This document shows, piece after piece, positions 46,901 to 56,304 of a stretch of 64,000 nt of DNA. This DNA is from Talinum fruticosum. Its lineage: Eukaryota > Streptophyta > Magnoliopsida > Caryophyllales > Talinaceae. Position 1 is the stretch's first letter, and each line of letters begins with the position of its first letter. A program made the position numbers and the translations under genes. The stretch is taken from NCBI GenBank assembly GCA_021018815.1, contig JAITYX010000054.1:2790001-2854000 (forward strand), read 5' to 3'. The notes beneath the pieces were generated by a model that ran no database searches, was not told where the DNA came from, and saw nothing but the letters and a program-made list of their open reading frames with translations.

Positions 46901-47256
46901 AAACTCAGTAGCTCTATCAACTGTAGAGGCTAAGTATATTGCAGTTTGGAGCATGCTTTGCGCTCGAGATCTTATGGATAAAGCAACACTCGAGAGATCT
47001 TGGACTTTCTTTCAAATCGGTTCCAATCAAGTGTGACAATCGGAGTGTAATTAGCATCACCAAAAATCCAATTCAGCACTCAAAGACAAAACATATTGAG
47101 ATCAGGTATCATTTCTTAAGAGACCATTACGAGAAAGGTGATATTGAACTAAATTTCATTCCTACTAATCTTCAATTAGCTGATATCTTTACTAAGCCTC
47201 TTGGTGAGGATCGGTTTTGTTTTATTAGGAATGAACTTGGTATGTTAAATGCATAA
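43991..47256 (+). pseudogene. pol: Pol of D: protease, integrase, RT, RNase H
   Basis: Protease: HWYLDGGCSRHMSGDSRLF (44090), where the usual catalytic DSG reads DGG. Then VYLVKGLKYNLLSISQLCDK (44265), GAG-pre-integrase LGHVSMHTIKKLASHGLVRG (44495) with CEACTRGKQ, integrase HMDLCSEIPVKSLGG (44675), a tail from KKPNISYFKPF (45140), KFDAR-like and FNKRTNKVEESIHV (45290). [15 protein letters not shown] (46046), RIDKTLFIKTKGK (46250), YVDD at 46309-46320. RNase H: LISWHSKKQNSVALSTVEAK (46877), QLADIFTKPLGEDRF (47176), ending LGMLNA-TAA at 47256. Frameshifts occur about every 200-400 bp. The polyprotein would do processing, reverse transcription and integration; this copy cannot. Confidence 0.94.
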
Positions 47257-47891
47257 TTATGTGCTTTCTATGTGAAAACTTCTTTCCATGATTATGTGTT
47301 ATGTGTTTAGAATCCTTTAGTAACCATCGGTTCGGTTGACTTAGTGATACTGAGCCGATAGTTATTATTTGCTTCCAGTTTCGAGTCACTCGAAGCCGAG
47401 CTGAGTCGAACTCAGACGTTGAGAAAAATGGTCATCAATCTTCTTAAATCATCTCTAGATAAGTGGAGAATTTCAGAATTTATTTTCAAAATCTTTTTCT
47501 CTCTCTTGCGCGCCGTGATCATACGATTAGCCGTTGGAAGGCAACCGCTAGAATTCTAACCGTTGAAGGAGAGAACCGTCACACCGGTCTAAGGTGACTG
47601 TTGAAAGAGCTGAGTCGGAATGGATACTGAAGGATGCCTTTTTTTAAATAGCAACTATTCTCCTTCATTTCGTTACTTTACTTTTCACTTACTCTCTCTC
47701 TTGAAATCCAAACTTCGCGCACAAAGCTCTCGCGTCTACGGCGATTTCGGTTATTTCAAGTTTCGTGAAGATCATCTCAAGTAAGCTAAGCTGCTCTCAA
47801 CTCTTTCTTACTGCTCTTTTATTTTTACTCTCTTCGAATTCCTCTTCCCTCATCCTTCTCAAGCCTTCCTACTCTCTCTTTTTCTTCAAAA
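47257..47891 (+). promoter_or_regulatory. D: pol-ORF3 spacer with TATA-like box (47643-47651)
   Basis: TTTAAATAG at 47643-47651, in the place of TATAAATAG of J and K, followed by CTCCTTCATTTCGTTAC and a CT-rich leader; ORF3 begins about 245 bp on. The spacer is longer than in J and K, as in E. The weaker box may mark decay or a subfamily difference. Confidence 0.5.
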
Positions 47892-49507
47892 ATAACAAAA
47901 AGAGGTACTCACCGGACTTTCTTGGCTCTGCTACAAAGAAACCCCGAACTAAAAGCCAAGAAGGCCCTTCAAATTCTAAACCTATTGTCACCCCGCATCT
48001 TGCGTCTGGATGATAAGTTCTTCCCAACCACCAAATTTTCGTGGTTGCCTCACATTCAATCAACAGGGGTGTATAATTTTGTTTGTTTCGGTGAGTTCAT
48101 ATACCACTGAACTCCTATATGAGTTTTATACTCATTTCACCGGCTATGAAGGTGTTCTAACCTCCGGGGTTCGGAACATCATAGTTCGCATTAACACCTC
48201 TCTTCTCCATCGTCTGTTCAAGGTCTCTTCTCTCTTGTTAAACAGCAATCCAATTCCTTTCACTGAGGTCGCTGATGACTTCTTTGAAAAGTATGCAAAA
48301 GAGTTCCACTAGGTCACGCAAAAATTTCTCCGTGACTCGGTGAGGTCGAAGTACGTCTTACGTGCTTCTTGCTGATGAGAACCTTCTTCTCTCGGCACTC
48401 CAGTAGAGAGAACCCAAATTCCAAACACCTCAAAGCTCTCTTTGACATTCTCGAGGGCTACGAAGTAGACCTCTTTCCCTCCATCATTGAGTAAATGGCA
48501 GGTGTGCCAGCTCAACTCCAAAACAAGAAGAACACTCCTCTTCCTTTCGGTGCTCTTCTCACCCTTGTTTTCAAACAATTCAAAGTTCCTTTTCCCTCAT
48601 ATCCAAACGCTGTTTATGAGGCTGCCGTTGTTGTCGGCAAAAAGGAGCTTCGGGGTATGGGTACCGGAAGCCGAACACGGTATGCGGGTACATAGCTCGA
48701 GCCGAGGCCCTCTCGGACTCGGAAAGATGCCCCCTTTCTCTTCCTGCCCCACCTGGTGGTGCTTCCACCTCAAGTGCTTCTAAGTCTCTTACTTCCATTT
48801 TGTCCTCCACCTTCATGGACAAAATCAACTCTGTGTCCTTAGAATTCAAGGACATACTCCGGTCATTTAAGATTGTCCGTCGATCTATGACCATAAACCG
48901 AAAAATTGCCCGAGTCTTAAATCCGAGAGCAGCGAGAACCTGCTCATTGAGATGAAGGCCTTGGTGAAGGAGCGAGAGGAGCTGATAGAGCTCCTACAAG
49001 AGAGACTGTCCAAGGCGGCTCGGGACCAAGGCGACTCGGACACATCCGAAGAGTCCTCGAGCCCGGCCAAGACCTCCTCGAGATAGAGGCGAGGGGAAGA
49101 AGAAGATCAAGAAGAAGCAGGAGTCGAGGAACCTATGGCTAAGGCGGCTCCCTCCGGCCAAGGGGAGGAACAAAAGGAAGAACAAGGAGCAACAGGTGAG
49201 GGTACAAGTGCTCCTAAAGCTCACCTGGAAGTGCTCGGCTCGGACGGCGAGTCCGAGTGGGTCGGAAGACCTTGCTGCACAAGGACAATCAACGGCGGGT
49301 CAGCTCGAGCGGTCCCCTCCAGCTGCTGAGTTACAAGAGGAAGAACCTCTGGATCCCCTCGTTTTGGGTCGGCCGCTCGGAGCCGAGCCTCGCCGGAGAT
49401 CCCTGTCCTCCCTCCACCGCGCTCAAGCACATAGTCAAGATCCTATCGGCGCCGACGCTCCACTCGTCCTTCTTCTTCCACTCGAGACAAACCCATCCCC
49501 CTCTTAA
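47892..49507 (+). pseudogene. ORF3 of D (envelope-position ORF), start lost
   Basis: The position of the E start codon reads ATA (47892-47894), and one base is missing a few codons on. Recognisable blocks: PDFLGSATKKPRTKSQEGPS, then DDKFFPTTKFSWLPHIQSTG (about 48010), YNFVCFGEFIYH, SGVRNIIVRINTSLLHRLF (48156), EVADDFFEKYAKEF (48267), PFGALLTLVFKQFKVPFPSY (48547), NAVYEAAVVVGKKELRG, then a coiled-coil-like segment (about 48900-49020) and an acidic C-terminal tail ending LPLETNPSPS-TAA at 49507. Middle resembles the 'putative plant transposon protein' domain. No membrane span seen. Function unknown. Confidence 0.72.
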
Positions 49508-49937
49508 TTTCTTCATCTTTTATGTTCGTTTATTTTTTGTTTTGTGCGGACATCAAACTTGTATTTCTTGTGTTCTTCCCATTTTTTTTATTCTCGAAAG
49601 GCAAGGGGAGAATAATTAGAAAATTTGTTGTCTTGTCTAGGGGGTCTCTCTTTCACACATTTGTTGTCTTGTCTTGGGGAGTCTCTCTCTCTCACTCTGT
49701 ACATATCTTTCAATTCAATGAAATTATGCATTTAGTTCCAATTCTCTGAGTACAATGGTAAATGCAAGCATTTATGAATTTCCATCTTATATGCTTTTCA
49801 TCGATAATTGCTTGAGTATCTATTTTGTTGCTTCATGTTCAAATACTTCGAGTATGTTCTTATTTTACGTACAAGTATGCAAAAATAAGCTGATATCACT
49901 AACAAAGTTTCTGTCTAACTATGGAATGCCTTTCATC
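49508..49937 (+). other. D: 3' non-coding with second purine block (49597-49612)
   Basis: No gene. AAAGGCAAGGGGAGAA at 49597-49612, about 0.34 kb inside the true polypurine tract, matches the equivalent block in K and E. Confidence 0.65.
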
Positions 49938-49949
49938 AAACAGGGGAGA
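49938..49949 (+). promoter_or_regulatory. Polypurine tract of D
   Basis: AAACAGGGGAGA directly before the 3' LTR; one A-to-C change from the family form. Confidence 0.88.
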
Positions 49950-49950
49950 T

Positions 49951-51516
49951 TGAAGACTCGGACTTTACATCTCACCTCTACGAGTTCTATCAAGGGAATC
50001 GGGTATAAGACTTTCTCACTTAAAAAGTTTTTACTCCAAGTCATTCCCAGTATCTTAGAAACTTTTCTAAGTGATATGGTATTTTCTCTAAGTGTTATAG
50101 AAATTATCTCGTGCATTTATACATGACTTTGTATGACTCGGAAAGCATATCTACTCTTATCATGTTTCACTCGGTTACGAGTCACTCAACACTAAGAAAG
50201 TATCGCATGATTCAAACACTATCTTTTACGCGCTCTAACTCTGGTATCTTAGTTTGAGTTCATGCTCGATCTAGATCAAGTTTATTTCCTCTAATATTCG
50301 TTAGTTAACTTGATTCTCTGTTAGACTAACTCGGATGGAATTTTGAGTATCATGGATATTAGACTCGGAAAATTCCATTCCTTTTCTAACCCAGATCAAT
50401 TAGTCACTTAATTATCTTAATCATATTATTATCTGTGTCTAATCTTGGACCAAAGTATTTTATACTTTGAGAACCAAATTGATTTATTTTTGTAGGTGAT
50501 TCAAACGAGGCTATTCTAAATTTGAAATACAAAAGTAACCAGACTTCAAAACGTCAAATCACCGGCGGACCGAGGCTTTTCCACCTCGACCTAGCCTCGG
50601 ACACTCGTGTCGGGGTTGTCTATTTCCAGAAATGGAAATCCGCAACACTAAGCTCAACGGTGGTATCCACCTTACTTTTGAAGACACCGCCGGTGGTTTC
50701 GGGCACTTCCAAGGAAGTCAAGAGCCGTTGTCTAACGCTCATATTTCAACGGATATTTTACGAGTGACTCGGAAAATCCTACACAATGGTCATAAAGGAA
50801 CTTCCAGTCGGAAGATGGACATAACAGACTAAGCTGCTTGGTCATCTATAAATAGAAGCCAGCTCTCAAGACTTGAAGATGGCTGAATCTATTGTTAATA
50901 CACATACTTGATCAAAAGTCATTGTATTGATTCTCAATCTTCTACTTACAACTCCAATTTTGTAATTCATTATATTCGAGTTGTAAGGTCTTGTAATCGA
51001 TTACAAACATTTTCTTTCTTACTCTCTAAGTAAGGTCCCTTGACTAAGCTATAAGGGTTAACTCAGCTCGGTTGTCCCTAGCTGTAAGGGTTATCTCGGG
51101 TAGGAAGTACTAGATCGAGATAAGGGAATTTATGAGTCTAGGAAAAACCTGTAAGAAGTTGTCTAAGGAAGCAACTCGGGGTTGAGTCAATCTACTGTAT
51201 TTTGTGGGCTCAAAATAGTTAATTTGACTTCGTGCTTGGACTAGCACGGTGCAGTGGTTTTCTGCCCAGGAGGGTTTCCATGTACTTTACGAGTTATTAT
51301 TTTTACGAGTCCATTCTAGACTCGGACAGGTTTTAGAATTACTGTTTAACTTGTTTCTTCAATCATCTCCGAATTACGAGTTAGCTCATTTTACGAGTTC
51401 ATCTTTGACTCTCACTCTCCATAGAGTCATATCTATTTCAAATTTCAAGCAAGTTTCATCATCACCCTATTCAACCCCTCTAGGGTGACTTAGCCTGTCC
51501 ACTGAGCAAACCTTTA
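49951..51516 (+). repeat. 3' LTR of D (1566 bp)
   Basis: TGAAGACTCGG...AACCTTTA; the terminal TTCA has become TTTA. TATAAATAG at 50847-50855. Followed by the target repeat GTAGT. Co-linear with 40617-42174. Confidence 0.96.
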
Positions 51517-51879
51517 GTAGTAAAACATTAATAAACATGAACTTGATTCAATCAAATAATCTTCCAAGAAATAAACTAACATTTTTTTTTGAAGGAAGAA
51601 ATAAACTAACTTAGAGTAAAGAATTAACGTTGTAATTCATTTTACTTTCAAATACAAAGTTAGTGCTCGAGAATAAATATGTTCGAAAAGTTATTTGAGC
51701 ATGCATTGGTTACGAGTGATGTCTTAGTGAGTCGAAACATGAGTAAGAGATATGTAGTGAAGCGCTTTTGAGTCGGTTAGAACAGAATGAAAACTTATAT
51801 ATGAGTTTTTATAATGCCCAAAATGACTTTGAATCAAAACCTAAGAGAGATAGAGAGTTATACCTGAGTGTTCAAAACA

Positions 51880-52042
51880 AACTTGGATGAGGAAGGGTTT
51901 ATAGTCGAAATAAGCCCATACTTGCCGATTAAGGGTATAACTAAGAAAAAGTAATAGATTATGGAGAAACCTTTGGACCTATTATTAGGATTGAAGCAAT
52001 CATAACTTTTAGCATTTATATCTATCATGAACATTAAGTTAT
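51880..52042 (+). pseudogene. pol: H pol piece 3: RT fragment
   Basis: Short stretch of copia reverse transcriptase between S1 and E: KLDEEG-like start, then YGETFGPIIRIEAI and a MNIKL-like end (frameshifted). It joins 39495 on the left and 62432 on the right when the insertions are removed. Confidence 0.85.
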
Positions 52043-53586
52043 TGAAGGTTTTCTCAGGGAGAGGCTAAGTCACCCTAGAGGGGGTGAATATGGTGATGAT
52101 GAAATTTGCTTGAAATTTAAAATAGATGTGAATATGAGGTGAGCAAGAGTCGAGGATAAGCTCGGAAAAGCACTAACTTAGAATTCGGTGAAGAGTGAAG
52201 AAACAAATTAAACAGAAGCTGTGTGAGTCTAGAGTGGACTCGGAAAATTAATAACATAGAAAGTATGTGGAAACCCTCCTAGGGCAGAAAACCACGGACC
52301 GTGCTAATCCAAGCACAAAGTCAAATCCACTATTTTGAGTCCACAAAATATAGTAGGCTGACTTGACTGCGTTGCTCCCTTAGACAACCCCTTACAAGTT
52401 TTCCTAGACTTAGAAATTCCCTTTTCGATCTAGTACTTCCGACTAAGATAGCCCTTATAGTCGGGGACAAGCGAGTTGAGTTAACCCTTACGGCTCGGTC
52501 AAGAGACCTTACTTAGAGAGTAAGAAAGAAATTATTTGTAGCGAGTACAAGACCTTACAACTCGAAAGTTATGAAATACGAGTTGGAGTTGTAAGTAGAA
52601 GATTGAGAATGAATACAATGACTTTTAATCAAGTACGTATATTAACAATAGATTCGGCAATCTTCAAGTCTTGAAAGTTGGCTTCTATTTATAGATAGCC
52701 AAGCGGCTTAGCCGTTGTGTCCATCTTACATGCTGGAAGTCCTTTGTTACCGTTGTAAAGGATTTTCTAAGCCACTCAGAAAATATCCGTTGAGATATGA
52801 ACGTTGACCAATGGTTCTTGACTCCTTTGGAAGTCCCAAAACCACTGGTGGTGGCTTGAAAAATAAGGTGGAAACCATCGTTGAGCTTGGTGTTGCAGAT
52901 TTCCGGTTTTGAAACGGACAACCACGACACGATGTCTGCAGGGCTAGGTCGAGGTGGAAAAAGCCTTGTCTGCCGGTGATTTGACGTTTTGAAGTCGGTA
53001 ACTTTTGTAATTCAAATTTAGGATAGCCTCATTTGAATAACCTACAAAAGCAAATCAATTTTCCAAGATTAGACACGGATAATATTATAATTAAGTGACT
53101 AATTATCCGAGTCCGAAAAGAAAAGGAATTTTACGAGTATAATATCCATGAAACTCAAATTCCATCTTAGTTAGTCTAGAAGGCAATCAAGTTAGATAAA
53201 GAATATCGGAGTAAATAGACTTGATCTAGACTAAACAAAATTCAAACTAAAATATGCTGACTTGGAACAAAGTAATTTCCGAATCACGAAGTCGGACCTA
53301 AGTTTATTCAGTGAAAAGATAGTGTTTGAATCATGCGATATATCCGAGTGTTGGGTGACTCGGAACTAAGTGAGAAGTAGCATATAGAATTATACTTTTG
53401 AGTCAATCGAGTCGAGCAAGAACAGACATAATAGATACTATAACACTCGGAAGAATTGTTATATCACTCGGAAAAGTTTCTAAGATGCATGGAATATCTT
53501 GAAGTCAAAACCTTATAAGAGATGAAGTCTTATACCTGATTCCTTGATGGAACTCAGAAGCGAGTACGTGAAAGTCCGAGCCTTCA
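52043..53586 (-). repeat. 3' LTR of E (1544 bp)
   Basis: Plus strand TGAAGGTTTTCTCAGGGAG...GAGCCTTCA. TATA box on the minus strand at 52685-52693. About 30 bp shorter than its partner; a block near 53058 lacks the TTGGTTCTCAAAACATAAAA present at 61870. Confidence 0.95.
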
Positions 53587-53587
53587 A

Positions 53588-53599
53588 TCTCCCCTTTTT
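53588..53599 (-). promoter_or_regulatory. Polypurine tract of E
   Basis: Minus strand AAAAAGGGGAGA directly before the 3' LTR. Confidence 0.88.
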
Positions 53600-54023
53600 G
53601 ATGAAAGACATTCCATACTTAGACAGAAACTTTGTTAGTGATAAAAGTTTGAATTTGTAAACTTGCTCGGAAAAGAAACATAGTTCACGGAGCAAGAGAA
53701 GACATAAGTCCGAGATACACAAAAATTATTAATGAAATGCATTGATTTTAATGACAATGCTTGAGCAATAAAATATATTGGATGGAAACTCGAAATACTT
53801 GCATTAAGCAACGAACTCGAAACTTTGGAGCGAAATGCATTCTTATTGACTTCACATAAAATATTTACAAAGGGTGAGAGAGACTCCCCTAAACAAGACA
53901 TCTAATTTTCTATCTATTCTCCCCCTTGCCTTTCAGCAAAAACAACAAAAAAAAGGGGAAGAATACAACACAAAGTACATGATGTCCGGAATAAAACAAG
54001 AAATTAAAAAAAAGACTACGAAA
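53600..54023 (-). other. E: 3' non-coding with second purine block (53917-53935)
   Basis: No gene. Minus strand AAAGGCAAGGGGGAGAATA at 53917-53935 lies about 0.33 kb inside the polypurine tract. Confidence 0.65.
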
Positions 54024-55644
54024 TTAAGGAGGGGATAGGTTTGTCCGAGTTGAGGAGGAAGGACGAGTGGAGCGCCGGCGCGGATAAGATCTTGACGATG
54101 TGCTTGAGCGTGGCGGAGGGAGGACGAGGATCTTTGGGAAAGGCTCGGTTACGAGTGGCTGACCCGGAACTATTTCGTCCGAGGCTCGTCTTGAATGACT
54201 AGAGGGTGTGCTCGGAGTTGACCAGCTGCAGATTGTCCTTGTTCGGCAAGGTCTTCGACCCACTCGAGCTGTCATGCGAGTCGATCACTTCCGGTTGAGC
54301 TTTAGGAGCACTTGGACCCTCAGCTGTTGCTCCTTGTCCTTCTTGGTCTTCCTGGCCTTCGGCTCACCGAGGCTCGAAAAGAGCTGCATCGGCCGTAGGC
54401 TCTTACGCTTCTTCTTGTTCTTCTTCTTCACCCTCTCCTCTGTTTGAGAAGGACTTGGCGGGGCTCGAGGATTCCTCGAAGTGTCTTAGTCTTCTTGATC
54501 CTGAGCTGCTTTGGATCGTCTCTCCTAAAGAAGCTCGATCGGCTCCCTCTGCTCCTTCACCAGAGCCTTCATCTCGAGGAGCACGTCCTGTTACTCTAGG
54601 AGTTGAGATTGGACGGTTTTACGGTTGATGGTCATAGGTCGAAAGACGAGTCTTCAATGACTGGAGGAGGTCCTTGAGTTCCAAGGCCACGAGAGGACAT
54701 TTTGTCTATGAAAGTTATGGACAAAACGGAAGAGAGTGTTTTAGAAGCACTGAGGTGGAAGCACCACCAGGTGGAGCGAGGAAGCGAAATAGGGGCATCT
54801 TTACGAGTCCGAGGTGGAGAAGGTGGCCTCGGCTACGAGTTGTGAACCCGGACACCGGGTTCGGTTTCCTAGTATCTATACCCCAGAAGTTCCTTTTTCC
54901 CACTACAATGGCGGCCTCGAAGCTGCGGTCGGATCCGAGGGAAGAGGAACCTTGAATTGTTTGAGTATAAGGGTGAGAAGAGCACCGAAGGGAAGAGGGG
55001 TGTTCTTCTTGGTCCGAGTTTGAGCTGGCACAGCTACCATTTGCTCAATAATAGGAGGAAAGAGGTCTACTTTGTAGCCCTTTAGAATGTCAAAATGTTC
55101 TTTGAGGTGCTTAGAGTTGGGGTTCTCCTTACTAGAGTGCTTGCGAGAAAAAAGTTCTCATCGGCAAGAAACACGGAAGACGTGCTTCGACTTTAGGCTG
55201 AGTCACGAGAAAATTTTTGCGTGACCCGGGGAACTCTTTTGCATACTTTTCAAAGAAGTCATCAGCGACCTCATTGAAAGGAATAGGGTTGCTATTCAAG
55301 AAGAGGAAAGAGACCTTGAATAGACGATGGAGGAGGGAAGTAGTGATGCGAACAATTATGTTACGAACCCTGGAGGTGAGACTACCTTCGGAGCTGGAAA
55401 GATGAGTGTAAAACTCGAAACGAGTTCGAGGATAGATGAACTTGCTAAAGCAAAGAAAGTTATAAACCCGGTCGATTATATGTGAGGCAACCACGAAAAT
55501 TTGGTGGTTGGAAAGAATTTATCATCCAGGGCAAGGTCTTTGGGTAACAAGAGGTTTGGAATTTGAGGGGCCTTCTTGGCTCTTGGTGCGAGGTTTCTTA
55601 GTAGCATAACCAAGAAAGTCGGGGTGAGAACCTCTTTTCGACAT
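54024..55644 (-). pseudogene. ORF3 of E (envelope-position ORF)
   Basis: ATG at 55644 opens MSKRGSHPDFLGYATKKPRT, followed by GPSNSKPLVTQ, and after a frameshift IIDRVYNFLCFSKFIYPRTR (55480), SRVRNIIVRITTSLLHRLF (55380), EVADDFFEKYAKEFPGSRKN (55275). The frame shifts again into the valine-rich middle and the charged C-terminal half (about 54700-54300), ending near 54024 with a Ser/Arg/Thr-rich tail. Length about 1.62 kb, equal to D. Same domain assignment and same absence of membrane spans as in the other copies. This copy has the clearest intact start codon together with the KK-P-RTK motif. Confidence 0.72.
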
Positions 55645-56304
55645 TTTGGTGAGAAAGAGAGAGGATAAACTTTGAGAGAGAGAGTAGAAGCGAAGAAGAC
55701 TTTAAGAGAGTGAAGGATAAAAGAAAAAGGTAGAAGAGAAATGAGTTTGAGAGCGACGGAGCTTACTTGAGATGATCTTCACAAAGCTTGAGAGCACGGG
55801 GTGTCGCTTTAATCACGAGTGCTTGTTCACGAGGATTTGATTTCGAGAGAGACAGAGAGAGTTAGTACGCGAGGAGTAAAGTAAAGAAATGAAGGAGCAT
55901 AGGCGCTATTTAAGAAAATAAACGACCTTCGATATCCGTTCGACTCGGCTCTTTCAGCGAGTCACTTCGACCGGTGTGACGATTCTCTCCTAACGGTTAG
56001 AATTCTAGCGGTTTGTCTCTCAACGGCTAGTTATCTTATCAAGGCTCGTAGGAGAGAAAAAGAAAGAAAAAAATTTGAAAAAAATTCGAAATTCTCCACT
56101 TATCTAGAGATGATTTCAGAAGTTTGATGTCCATTTTCTCAGTCTAAGTCTGACTCGGCTCGGTTTACGAGTGACTCGAAGCTGGAAGCAAATAATAACT
56201 ATCGGCTCGAGTATCACTATGTCAACAAAACTAATGGTTATCAACGAATTGTAAACACATAACACATAATCATGCAATGAGATTTTCACATAGAAAGCAC
56301 ATAA
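55645..56304 (-). promoter_or_regulatory. E: pol-ORF3 spacer with TATA-like box (55906-55914)
   Basis: Minus strand CTTAAATAG at 55906-55914, then CGCCTATGCTCCTTC and a pyrimidine-rich leader; ORF3 starts about 260 bp downstream. Layout equals D. Confidence 0.5.

Larger units (their letters stand above)
40617..51516 (+). mobile_element. Copia element D, full length (10,900 bp)
   Basis: LTRs 40617-42174 and 49951-51516, with perfect target repeats GTAGT at 40612-40616 and 51517-51521. Order: primer site 42177-42188, gag 42235-43990, pol to 47256, spacer with TATA-like box, ORF3 47892-49507, second purine block, polypurine tract 49938-49949. Its LTR pair looks the most alike of all in the window, with scattered substitutions and small indels, so it is among the youngest insertions. 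Not autonomous: Gag, Pol and ORF3 all carry frameshifts, and the ORF3 start is lost. Confidence 0.96.
39496..51874 (-). mobile_element. Solo LTR S1 (about 1474 bp), split by element D
   Basis: Plus-strand halves 39496-40616 and 51522-51874 together form one minus-strand LTR (TGAAAGTTTTCACG...GAGTGTTCA). Target repeat AAACA at 39491-39495 and 51875-51879; the H codons FKN and KL join across it. A TATA-like CTATATATAG is at 40071-40080. No internal region flanks it, so it had been reduced to a solo LTR. D sits inside it with its own target repeat. Confidence 0.93.
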
